A DNA stretch of 64,000 nucleotides from Polaribacter batillariae (GCF_017498485.1 NZ_CP071795.1:2232001-2296000), one strand, 5' to 3'. Counted from the stretch's first letter, positions 16,114 through 23,868 are shown. Numbers and translations: made by a program. Notes: a model not told the origin generated them from the letters alone.

Positions 16114-16193
16114 ATAAATAACGCACCACAACAAAGTATAGCTCATTAAAACGAGGTTTATACAAAACATTATGCATGCAAAAAAAAAAGACA

Positions 16194-16766
16194 ATGACAT
16201 TTAAAGAAATATGGGATAAGCACAAAAGTCATTTACTGAATTTCATCAAAACTAAAATGGATGACGAAAATATTGCAGAAGATGTTTTGCAAGAAGTTAA
16301 CTTAAAACTGATTGAAAATCTAAACAGAAAGACAGAAATTAAAAACTATAAAACTTGGATTTTTCAAGTAGCTAGAAATACAATTGCAGATTATTATAGA
16401 AAAAATAAAAGATATTCTGAATTACCAATAAATGAATCTGAAATAACCAATTCAAGTACTTGTTTCTGTGATTTGACAGGGTTTGTAATTCAAACTTATC
16501 TACCTGAAAAATATAGCAGACCACTTTTTTTAAGTGATATTGAGCAAAAACCACAGCAGGAAATTGCCGAAATACTCAATTTAAGCTTAACAGCAACCAA
16601 ATCAAGAATACAAAGAGGACGAAAAAAATTAAAAGAATTGGTAAATAAATGCATCGATATTTCATATAACAATAAAGGTCAAGTGTCTGATTTTCAATTA
16701 AAAAATAACTGTGAACTTCCTCAAGAACTAAAAAATGAAATGGCAAGAATAAATTTTATTCCATAA
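16194..16766 (+). CDS. ECF-like RNA polymerase sigma factor (SigZ type)
   Basis: A sigma-70 family regulator of about 190 residues started at MTFKEIWDKHKSHLLNFIKTK. An alternative ATG at 16176 lies within the cassette arm and would add six residues. Region 2 is seen as ENIAEDVLQEVNLKLIENL then IKNYKTWIFQVARNTIADYYRK. Region 4 is seen as KPQQEIAEILNLSLTATKSRIQRGRKKLKEL. A short Cys-containing tail (NKCIDISYNNKGQVSDF) resembles SigZ proteins. No anti-sigma gene is adjacent. The next gene, a fatty acid hydroxylase, is the only obvious candidate target nearby. Confidence 0.85.
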   Translation: MTFKEIWDKHKSHLLNFIKTKMDDENIAEDVLQEVNLKLIENLNRKTEIKNYKTWIFQVARNTIADYYRKNKRYSELPINESEITNSSTCFCDLTGFVIQTYLPEKYSRPLFLSDIEQKPQQEIAEILNLSLTATKSRIQRGRKKLKELVNKCIDISYNNKGQVSDFQLKNNCELPQELKNEMARINFIP

Positions 16767-16815
16767 TCCTGCGTCTTTTTAGTTTACTCATACGACTACA
16801 AGAGAAAGTAAACAA

Positions 16816-17715
16816 ATGAAACATAAAATTATATCTTCAGTAGTTGTACCAACATTATTAATAATAACAGGTATATTTAGTTATTTAACATTTCAAAATA
16901 ATTGGAATTTAGAAATAGTATCCTATTCCATTTTTCTCTTTACCCTTTTTTACATTCTAATTTTAGAGCGAATAATTCCACTAAAACAAGAATGGAAACC
17001 AAACAAACAGACATTTTGGACAGATATTAAACATTTCATTTTTTCGACAGCCATATTTGATGCTTTAGGAAAAATGCTTGCATTATCAGTTGTTATTAAT
17101 CTTCAAGAAAAATTCTTTCCAATAACTAATTTTTGGGATTCATTGCCATTTTTGGCAACATACATTATTGCTAATTTAATAGGCGAATTCCTTCCATACA
17201 TTTATCATAGAGTTAGCCATAAAGGAAATACAAAGTCGTATTTAAGTCTTTTGTTATGGAAGATACATTCCATTCATCATTTGCCAACAAGTTTAAATTG
17301 GTTTAAAACAAACTGGATTCATCCAATCAATATTTTTTTAAACACTTTTTTAAAAATAACACCTCTTCTACTTTTAGGATTCAATAAAGAAATCATATTT
17401 TTAGTGGGTATTACACACGTAGTAATTGCTTACATCTCTCACGCAAACATTCAAACACAAAAAAGTTTTTGGGATTACATATTAGTTACGCCACAAATTC
17501 ATCATTTTCATCACAGTATAAAAATGGAAGAAGCAAAAAATTTCGGTAATGTTTTTCCATTTTGGGACATATTATTTGGTACATATTATAACAGAAAAGG
17601 AGCTGTTGTAGATGTTGGAATTATTGAAAACTCTAAAACAAATTATCCAAAAGATAAAGAATACTTTAAGCAACTATTATTTCCAATAACAACCTCAAAG
17701 GAATGTTGTGAATGA
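16816..17715 (+). CDS. Sterol desaturase/fatty acid hydroxylase family membrane enzyme
   Basis: A 299-residue integral membrane protein with about five hydrophobic segments. The di-iron histidine clusters of the family are present: HRVSH, IHSIHH and IHHFHHS, plus HVVIAYISHANIQ. These enzymes use O2 to hydroxylate or desaturate lipid chains, carotenoids or sterols. It follows the sigma factor by 49 bp on the same strand. The C-terminus (YPKDKEYFKQLLFPI) is usual for the bacterial subgroup. The substrate cannot be told from the sequence. Confidence 0.87.
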   Translation: MKHKIISSVVVPTLLIITGIFSYLTFQNNWNLEIVSYSIFLFTLFYILILERIIPLKQEWKPNKQTFWTDIKHFIFSTAIFDALGKMLALSVVINLQEKFFPITNFWDSLPFLATYIIANLIGEFLPYIYHRVSHKGNTKSYLSLLLWKIHSIHHLPTSLNWFKTNWIHPINIFLNTFLKITPLLLLGFNKEIIFLVGITHVVIAYISHANIQTQKSFWDYILVTPQIHHFHHSIKMEEAKNFGNVFPFWDILFGTYYNRKGAVVDVGIIENSKTNYPKDKEYFKQLLFPITTSKECCE

Positions 17716-17759
17716 AAATGCCTGTGCATAACAACTGTAACCGTTGCACAACTCTTTCG

Positions 17760-17875
17760 TTTTATAAAAAATTGCTGCTTTTAACCAAATTAAAATTAGC
17801 TGTAATTTTGCTTACTACTTAATTTCTTTCGGAAAACCCTCTCACACAAAACCGTAACCATTCAAACACATAATG
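17760..17875. repeat. Cassette-array spacer repeat, copy 4
   Basis: TTTATAAAAAATTGCTGCTT, then TTAACCAAATTAAAATTAGC, GCTTACTACTTAATTTCTTT and CTCACACAAAACCGTAACC reproduce the spacer blocks with more divergence. It ends just before the stop of the second LysE-like gene, so no fifth cassette follows. It closes the array. Confidence 0.7.
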
Positions 17876-17881
17876 GTATAA

Positions 17882-18505
17882 TTATTTCGATAGTAAATAA
17901 ATTAGATTTATAAAGCCAACAAGACCTGTTATGCAGCCTAAAATAAAATCCATTTTTGTAGCAATAGATGTTAATTTGTGTTCAATTTTTTCGGCAACTA
18001 TCGCATATAAAGAGTATAAAGTAAAAGAGCCAATTGTAGAGCCAATGGAAAAGTAAAATGCATTTAATAATGAGTATTCGAAATATTCTAAACCAATTAA
18101 AATCGAAATTGTTGTAAAATAAAACGGAATTGCAATCGTGTTTAAAGAAGACATTATTATACCGTGCAAATACGCCTTCGATTTTGGGATTTCTTGTTTT
18201 TCTTTTGCAACTTTTGTGGTAAAATACATGCGAAAAAAATTAATAGACAACAAGAACAAAATTCCAGTTCCTATTTTTTGAATTAGGGTAATATATTCTG
18301 AATTTTCCATTAAAATACTGGCTAAGTAAGCACCAATATTTGCTTGAAAAAATAAAATAGTTGCATAACCCCCAATTAAATAAAAAGCGGCTTTTTTTCC
18401 GTTTCTTAAACTAAATTTTACAACCGTTAAATTTAAAAAACTAGGTGTAATGCTACCTGCTGCTGCAATAAAAAAACCGAAAAGTATAAAAATTAGTAGG
18501 TTCAT
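17882..18505 (-). CDS. LysE-family transporter, paralogue 2
   Basis: A protein of about 207 residues started at 18505 (MNLLIFILFGFFIAAAGS). A longer frame to 18550 would be translated from an inverted-repeat element and is not used. It shares with the gene at 11036 the sequence plan G..(T)PS.LN.T..K after helix 1, then LNTIAIPFYFTTISI and GSTIGSFTLYSLYA. Six hydrophobic segments fit the LysE/RhtB exporter fold. The two paralogues share orientation and border the cassette array. Confidence 0.8.
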   Translation of the reverse strand: MNLLIFILFGFFIAAAGSITPSFLNLTVVKFSLRNGKKAAFYLIGGYATILFFQANIGAYLASILMENSEYITLIQKIGTGILFLLSINFFRMYFTTKVAKEKQEIPKSKAYLHGIIMSSLNTIAIPFYFTTISILIGLEYFEYSLLNAFYFSIGSTIGSFTLYSLYAIVAEKIEHKLTSIATKMDFILGCITGLVGFINLIYLLSK

Positions 18506-18535
18506 AGCTTCTTTTAGATGTGCAAATAAACGAAA

Positions 18536-18716
18536 AAGAGGCTGTCTCAAAAGTAAATTTAGCTATCATTTTAAGCATTCCTAAAATCAAAATATATTTT
18601 GATTGAAAGTAGCGAACGAAGTTATCGAAAAATCTAAGATATTGAAATTCAATAAATAAGATTTCTCCATTACAGTCGAAATGACAAATTTTAATACTTT
18701 CGAGACAGCCCTCTTC
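18536..18716. repeat. MITE-like 180-bp inverted-repeat element
   Basis: GAGGCTGTCTCAAAAGTA at the left and TACTTTCGAGACAGCCCTC at the right are inverted copies with one mismatch and one extra base. The interior has no gene and contains ATTACAGTCGAAATGAC. It separates the LysE-like gene from gdhA and overlaps spurious frames. It looks like a small non-autonomous element or a folded intergenic repeat. Confidence 0.7.
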
Positions 18717-18741
18717 TTCTTTATAAGAACTTAAAGTTTTT

Positions 18742-20085
18742 TTAGATAACTCCTTGTGCCAACATTGCGTCTGCAACTTTTACAAAACCTGCAATATTTG
18801 CACCTCTAATATAATCTATAGAACCATCGTCGTTTTTACCATATTCTACACAAGAATCATGAATATCTTCCATAATATCTTTTAATCTTGAATCTACCTC
18901 TTCTCTCGACCAAGAAATTCTTAACGAATTCTGGCTCATCTCTAATCCAGAGGTTGCTACTCCACCAGCATTAGAAGCCTTTCCTGGGGCAAACAAGATT
19001 TTTCCTTTTTGAAATTCGTGAATTGCATCTGGTGTAGAAGGCATGTTTGCGCCTTCAGAAACACACATACAACCGTTTTTAATTAATTGTTTTGCTTCCT
19101 CTCCATTCAATTCATTTTGAGTGGCACATGGCAAAGCAATATCACATTTTACAGACCAAGGTCTTTCGCCTTCAAAATATTTTGCTTCTGGATATTTATC
19201 TACATACTCGCTAATTCTACCACGTTTTTCATTTTTAATATACATAACGTGTTTTAACTTTTCTGTACTAATACCATCTTCATCTAAAATATAACCTCCA
19301 GAATCAGATAATGTTAAGATAGTAGCTCCTAATTCGATTGCTTTTTCAGCAGCATATTGTGCCACGTTTCCAGATCCAGAAATCACTACTTTTTTTCCTT
19401 CAAAAGAATCGTCTTTACGTTGCAACATGTTTTGTGCAAAATACACGGTTCCATATCCTGTAGCTTCTGGTCTAATTAAAGAACCACCCCAAGATTGCCC
19501 TTTTCCTGTTAAAACACCTGTAAATTCGTTTTTTAGTTTTTTATACATTCCAAACATAAAACCAATTTCTCTCGCTCCAACACCAATATCTCCAGCAGGA
19601 ACATCTGTATTTGGGCCAATATGTCTAAATAATTCGCTCATAAAAGCGTGGCAAAAACGCATTATTTCGTTGTCTGATTTTCCTTTTGGATCAAAATCAG
19701 AACCTCCTTTTCCACCACCCATTGGCAATGTTGTTAGCGAGTTTTTAAATACTTGCTCAAAAGCTAAAAACTTTAAAATACTTGCATTTACTGTTGGGTG
19801 AAAACGCAAACCACCTTTATATGGGCCAATTGCCGAGTTCATTTGTATTCTATACCCTCTATTTACTTGAATTTCTCCACTATCATCTACCCACGAAACA
19901 CGAAAAGAAATTAATCTTTCTGGTTCTACCATTCTTAATAAAATATTTTTCCCATGATAAATATCATGATTTACGATATAAGGAATTACAGTTTCTGCAA
20001 CTTCTTGAACAGCCTGTAAAAATTCTGGCTCATGGTTATTTCTACTTTTAACCATTTCCATAAATTCTTTAATTTTTAACTCCAT
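18742..20085 (-). CDS. gdhA: NADP-specific glutamate dehydrogenase
   Basis: A 447-residue hexameric-type GDH of standard length. The substrate-binding block PYKGGLRFHPTVN, the catalytic Lys in LPMGGGKGGSDFDPKG, and PAGDIGVGAREIGFMFG are all present. The nucleotide-binding domain begins VVISGSGNVAQYAAEK. It interconverts 2-oxoglutarate plus ammonia and glutamate, serving as a main ammonium entry point. It is a single gene divergent from pheS. It ends 25 bp from the 180-bp inverted-repeat element. Confidence 0.96.
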   Translation of the reverse strand: MELKIKEFMEMVKSRNNHEPEFLQAVQEVAETVIPYIVNHDIYHGKNILLRMVEPERLISFRVSWVDDSGEIQVNRGYRIQMNSAIGPYKGGLRFHPTVNASILKFLAFEQVFKNSLTTLPMGGGKGGSDFDPKGKSDNEIMRFCHAFMSELFRHIGPNTDVPAGDIGVGAREIGFMFGMYKKLKNEFTGVLTGKGQSWGGSLIRPEATGYGTVYFAQNMLQRKDDSFEGKKVVISGSGNVAQYAAEKAIELGATILTLSDSGGYILDEDGISTEKLKHVMYIKNEKRGRISEYVDKYPEAKYFEGERPWSVKCDIALPCATQNELNGEEAKQLIKNGCMCVSEGANMPSTPDAIHEFQKGKILFAPGKASNAGGVATSGLEMSQNSLRISWSREEVDSRLKDIMEDIHDSCVEYGKNDDGSIDYIRGANIAGFVKVADAMLAQGVI

Positions 20086-20242
20086 AATTTTATGTATGAT
20101 TTTTTACGAATTTTACAAAATTTTAAAGCAACAAAGATAAGTATTTTATGAATTGACAAAATAAATTTTTTATTTTATTTAATACCTTACTTCTCCATAT
20201 TTCAATCGATTTCGAAAGCTTGTTTTGTTTTCTTCTCTTTAG

Positions 20243-20275
20243 GTTGATAAAACTCTACAAAAAACACTAAATTTG
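20243..20275 (+). promoter_or_regulatory. Candidate Bacteroidota-type promoter of pheS
   Basis: TAAATTTG at 20268-20275 matches the TAnnTTTG -7 element, with GTTG about 22 bp upstream as a possible -33 element. The pheS ATG is 21 bp downstream. Spacing is slightly long for the consensus. Confidence 0.5.
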
Positions 20276-20295
20276 CTTCATAATTTTACCCGAAA

Positions 20296-21315
20296 ATGTT
20301 AGACAAAGTAAAAGAATTAATTGGCGATGTAAAGGCGTTTAATGCCACCACTAAAGAAGATGTTGAGGCATTTAGAATTAAATATTTAGGAAGCAAAGGT
20401 TTGTTAAAAGATTTGTTTGCCGAGTTTAAAAATGTAGATGTAACCTTGCGAAAAGATTTTGGGCAAGCATTAAATAATTTAAAAAAATCTGCAGAAGATA
20501 AAGTAGCAGCATTAACAGATGCTTTAGACCAATCTTCCAATAAACAATCTTTTTATGGCGATTTAACACGTCCTGCAGAGCCTATTGAGCTAGGTTCTCG
20601 TCATCCAATATCTTTGGTAAAAAACCAAATTATAGAGGTTTTTAACAGAATTGGTTTTACGGTTTCTGAAGGACCAGAAATAGAAGACGATTGGCACAAT
20701 TTTACGGCATTAAACTTGCCAGAATATCATCCTGCAAGAGACATGCAAGACACGTTTTTTATTGAGCAAAATCCAGATATTTTATTAAGAACACATACCT
20801 CTTCTGTACAAGTTCGTTATATGGAAAATAACGAGCCACCAATTCGTACCATTTCTCCTGGGCGCGTTTTTAGAAACGAAGATATTTCTGCACGCGCGCA
20901 CTGTATTTTTCATCAAGTAGAAGGTTTGTATATAGATACAGATGTTTCTTTTGCCGATTTAAAACAAACCCTTTTATACTTTACAAAAGAGATGTTTGGC
21001 AAGTCGAAAATTCGTTTGCGTCCTTCTTATTTTCCATTTACAGAGCCAAGTGCAGAAGTAGATATTTATTGGGGTTTAGAAACAGAAACCGATTACAGAA
21101 TTACAAAAGGTACAGGTTGGTTAGAAATTATGGGTTGTGGAATGGTAGATCCTAATGTGTTGAAAAACGCCAATATAGATCCTACAAAATACTCTGGTTA
21201 CGCCTTTGGAATGGGAATTGAGCGCATTGCAATGTTGCTGTATCAAATACCAGATATTAGAATGTTTTACGAAAACGACAAACGTTTTTTAGAGCAGTTT
21301 AAGAGTGTAATCTAA
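20296..21315 (+). CDS. pheS: Phenylalanyl-tRNA synthetase alpha subunit
   Basis: A 339-residue class II aminoacyl-tRNA synthetase subunit of normal length. The N-terminal coiled-coil tRNA-binding arm (residues 1-85) leads to the catalytic core: ELGSRHPISLVKNQIIE, LLRTHTSSVQVRYM, RVFRNEDISARAHCIFHQVEG and the motif 3 GYAFGMGIERIAMLLYQI. It charges tRNA-Phe together with PheT, which is not in this window. The gene stands alone, as in many Bacteroidota. Confidence 0.96.
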   Translation: MLDKVKELIGDVKAFNATTKEDVEAFRIKYLGSKGLLKDLFAEFKNVDVTLRKDFGQALNNLKKSAEDKVAALTDALDQSSNKQSFYGDLTRPAEPIELGSRHPISLVKNQIIEVFNRIGFTVSEGPEIEDDWHNFTALNLPEYHPARDMQDTFFIEQNPDILLRTHTSSVQVRYMENNEPPIRTISPGRVFRNEDISARAHCIFHQVEGLYIDTDVSFADLKQTLLYFTKEMFGKSKIRLRPSYFPFTEPSAEVDIYWGLETETDYRITKGTGWLEIMGCGMVDPNVLKNANIDPTKYSGYAFGMGIERIAMLLYQIPDIRMFYENDKRFLEQFKSVI

Positions 21316-21489
21316 AAGCCCACCTTAACGAAAACAGAAGAAACTCCAATCTGTTCTATTAAAAATTTTCCTTTTAAAATCTATAAAATATCATTTTTAG
21401 ATTCAATAAAAGTTAAAAACATTTATAGATAAGCAATAAAAAAATAACAAATTATCAAATAATTTCTCCCCTTTTTAGGAAAGAGGCTT

Positions 21490-21885
21490 ATGAAAAAAGA
21501 CATCAAAATACCAGAAGTTACCAACGTAAAAATGGCTGTTGTTTATGAGTTTAACGACATTTATAACACCAGTGATTGGAATGTTTATTTAATCAACAAT
21601 AAAAATGTTGATTTAGAAATGGTTATGATTGTTTCTCAAGGTTTTTCTGACACTAAAACCACTTCTTTATTGCGTAAAAAAATAGACAAATTGCCAGCAA
21701 ATTCTTTTGCAAAAATTGAGTTTATGCAACCTGAATTATTCAAACTAAAAAATCGTTTTCAAGTGAGTTTTTTTGAAGGAAATACGTTGTTTGAAAAAAC
21801 ATTTTTATTCAAAGAAAACACGGTTAAAGAAGGTGCTTTAAGAGAAATTGCTGAATTAAAAAAACGTGGGGTTTTGGCGAAATAA
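21490..21885 (+). CDS. Conserved hypothetical protein downstream of pheS
   Basis: A 131-residue soluble protein with no signal peptide or membrane segment (MKKDIKIPEVTNVKMAVVYEFND). It is beta-rich in the first 100 residues and has a helical C-terminus (KEGALREIAELKKRGVLAK). I do not recognise a family with a known function. The gene follows pheS by about 175 bp on the same strand. Part of its 3-prime end is repeated at 23381-23452 beyond the Fic gene, showing a local duplication. Confidence 0.7.
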   Translation: MKKDIKIPEVTNVKMAVVYEFNDIYNTSDWNVYLINNKNVDLEMVMIVSQGFSDTKTTSLLRKKIDKLPANSFAKIEFMQPELFKLKNRFQVSFFEGNTLFEKTFLFKENTVKEGALREIAELKKRGVLAK

Positions 21886-21983
21886 TATTTAAAATAGAAA
21901 TACATTTTCCACACCGTTTTGTCGCGCTGTAAGCGTCTCACACGCAAAATAACAAACCGAAAAAGTTAAAAATAATAGATATC
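21733..21983. repeat. Direct duplication, left copy (two segments)
   Basis: Segments 21733-21805 (inside the 131-codon gene) and 21902-21983 (downstream of it) reappear joined together at 23381-23527. In the right copy the intervening 96 bp is missing and the join falls on a shared ACATTTT. Between 21886 and 22412 there is no gene. The rest of that gap holds an A/T-rich stem around GCGTTAGCAATTGAATT and no other recognised element. Confidence 0.8.
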
Positions 21984-22384
21984 TCTTTTTAAAAATGATA
22001 AACTTATTTAGAATAGAAAAAACAAGCTTGCGTTAGCAATTGAATTTTTCGACTTCGCTTAAGACAAGCGAATTGCTTGAGCTTTTTTTACTTTTTCTAA
22101 AAAAAAGCGAGTAGTAAAAACGCGACTTTATCCTGAATGCCTTCAGACTAAAATAACACCAAAATTATTTTAAAGATGTTTGCTTCAATAAAAATTTATT
22201 GAAACCAAAAATCCACTGGTTTTATTTTGACCTAGAAAGGTCAAAAAATAAAATACTGTATTTAGACTCTCGTTTTCACGGAAATAACAATTGCAACAGA
22301 AACCCCCAAGGCATCGCCTCTAGAATTCTTTTCGGTTAAAAAATTTCGTTTCATTACATAATTAAGGCGAAATAACTGTATTTT

Positions 22385-22408
22385 TGATAGTATCAAATGA
22401 TAGTATCA
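22385..22408 (+). promoter_or_regulatory. Tandem palindromic operator before the Fic gene
   Basis: TGATAGTATCA occurs twice, at 22385-22395 and 22398-22408, separated by two bases. Each is an inverted repeat of TGATA around one central base. The second copy ends 4 bp before the ATG. Binding here would block ribosome access or transcription start, so this is probably an autoregulatory operator. Confidence 0.7.
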
Positions 22409-22412
22409 AGAA

Positions 22413-23366
22413 ATGAAACCACCTTACGAAATAACATCTTCTATTTTAAAATTAATAATTTCTATTTCAGAGAAAATAGGAGAAGTAAATGCTAATTTAT
22501 TAAACAAACCTTCGCCAAAACTGAGAAAACAGAATAGAATTAAAACTATTTATTCTTCTTTAAAAATAGAAGGAAACACACTTACAGAAGAACAAATAAC
22601 AGCACTTCTTGAAAACAAAAGAGTTATTGGCCCTAAAAAAGATGTTCTTGAAGTTTTAAATGCTATAAAAATCTATGAAAATTTAGAAAAGTACAATCCT
22701 TCTAATGAAAAATCTTTTTTAAAAGCGCATAAAATCTTAATGGAAGACCTAATTAAAAATTCTGGAAAATATAGAAATCGAAGTGTCGGAATTGTAAAAG
22801 GCTCAAAAGTTGAGCATTTAGCACCACCTTTTGAGAATGTGCCATATTTAATGAAAGACCTTTTTGAATATATGAAAAAGTCTGATGAAATTGAATTAAT
22901 TAAAAGTTGTGTTTTTCACTACGAAATGGAATTCATACATCCCTTTTTGGATGGAAATGGCAGAATGGGACGATTATGGCAAACTTTAATTCTAATGGAA
23001 AAATATCCAATCTTTGAGTTTCTCCCCTTTGAAACGTTAATTAGCAACGACCAAGAAAAATATTATAAAGCCTTGTCTGAATGTGATAAATCTGGAAAAT
23101 CAACTAAGTTTATTGAATATATGCTCAACGTAATTGACATTTCAATAAGTCAGTTATTAGATTTTAATAATCGAACATTAAATGAAAAAGACAGATTAGA
23201 ATATTATGTTTCATTAAATAAAACTAAATTTACAAGAAAAGATTATATGAATATTTTTAAAGGTATTTCTTCAGCGACAGCAAGTAGAGATTTAAAAAAA
23301 GGAGTAGAAGTAGGTTTATTTGAAAAAATAGGAGAAAAAAATAAAACAATTTATAAATTAAAATAA
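22413..23366 (+). CDS. Fic-domain AMPylase-type protein with C-terminal winged helix
   Basis: A 317-residue protein. The Fic catalytic motif HPFLDGNGRMGR is at residues 176-187, with His176 as the base. An N-terminal inhibitory helix motif S-x-x-x-E-G lies at 49-54 (SLKIEGN), placing it in class II autoinhibited Fic proteins. The last 70 residues form a winged-helix-like region with ISSATASRDLKKGVEVGLFEK, a DNA-recognition pattern. Such proteins transfer AMP or a related group to a target hydroxyl, but the target is unknown. Tandem palindromes directly before the ATG suggest self-repression through the winged helix. It sits within a local duplication. Confidence 0.92.
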   Translation: MKPPYEITSSILKLIISISEKIGEVNANLLNKPSPKLRKQNRIKTIYSSLKIEGNTLTEEQITALLENKRVIGPKKDVLEVLNAIKIYENLEKYNPSNEKSFLKAHKILMEDLIKNSGKYRNRSVGIVKGSKVEHLAPPFENVPYLMKDLFEYMKKSDEIELIKSCVFHYEMEFIHPFLDGNGRMGRLWQTLILMEKYPIFEFLPFETLISNDQEKYYKALSECDKSGKSTKFIEYMLNVIDISISQLLDFNNRTLNEKDRLEYYVSLNKTKFTRKDYMNIFKGISSATASRDLKKGVEVGLFEKIGEKNKTIYKLK

Positions 23367-23380
23367 CTAGGCACAACCCC

Positions 23381-23527
23381 AATTATTCAAGCTTAATAAT
23401 CGTTTTCAAGTGAGTTTTTTTGAAGGAAATACGTTGTTTGAAAAAACATTTTCCACACCGTTTTGTCACGCTGTAAGCGTCTCACATGCAAAATAACAAA
23501 CCGAAAAAGTTAAAAATAATAGATATC
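23381..23527. repeat. Direct duplication, right copy (fused segments)
   Basis: This 147-bp segment fuses a piece from inside the 131-codon gene to sequence downstream of that gene. It has a few base changes relative to the left copy (CACGCTG versus CGCGCTG; ACATGCAAAA versus ACACGCAAAA). It abuts the headless GIY-YIG gene. Confidence 0.8.
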
Positions 23528-23540
23528 ACATGCTCCTGAT

Positions 23541-23825
23541 ATCTATAATTTTTATGTTTATATTCTTACAAATAAACATAAAACGGTTTTATATACAGGC
23601 GTTACCAATAACCTTACGTTACGGTTACAACAGCATCAAGAAAAAAAGAATCCCAAAAGCTTTATTGTAAAATATAATGTACATTATTTATTGTTTTACG
23701 AACATTTTGGTTGGATACAAGAGGCTATTGTCAGAGAAAAAGAAATAAAAAACTTAACAAGGCAAAAGAAAATTAATTTTAGAAAAAATGCTAAAATGGA
23801 ATTTTTAAATCATTCATTTGAATAA
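23541..23825 (+). pseudogene. GIY-YIG nuclease-like gene lacking its start
   Basis: An open frame without an in-frame ATG reads FYVYILTNKHKTVLYTGVTN, then LTLRLQQHQEKKNPKSFIVK and LLFYEHFGWIQEAIVREKEI, and ends with TAA at 23823-23825. It contains the YVYIL...LYTGVTN core and the distal Glu of the GIY-YIG single-domain family (UPF0213-like, about 95 residues). The usual initiation Met just before YVYIL is replaced, and the break coincides with the end of the local duplication. It is probably decapitated by that rearrangement. Initiation at ATT or GTT cannot be excluded. Confidence 0.8.
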
Positions 23826-23868
23826 TGTTGTGTGAGATTTCTGCGGAATGACAAAACTGAAAAGAAAC

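Larger units (their letters stand above)
15428..16132. mobile_element. Cassette 3 (HigBA-like pair) bracketed by inverted arms
   Basis: Left arm GTTGTGGTGCATTA (15428-15441) and right arm TAACGCACCACAAC (16119-16132) are inverted copies with one difference in 14 positions. The right arm begins 6 bp after the antitoxin stop. It is followed by AAAGTATAGCTCATTAAAAC, similar to the sequence after cassette 1. Confidence 0.65.
16168..17732. mobile_element. Cassette 4 (sigma factor and hydroxylase) with weaker inverted arms
   Basis: CATTATGCA (16168-16176) is mirrored by TGCATAAC (17725-17732) after the hydroxylase gene. The match is 7 bp plus partial flanks, shorter than for cassettes 1-3, so this unit is less certain. 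The right end is followed by GTAACCGTTGCACAAC and a fourth spacer copy. Confidence 0.45.

Noticed and set aside
11648..17881. Classical integron
   Set aside because: No integron integrase is in the window, and the arms pair across the genes rather than across the junctions as attC arms do.
18453..18776. A 107-codon minus-strand frame
   Set aside because: It spans the 180-bp inverted-repeat element and overlaps the ends of two real genes in another frame.
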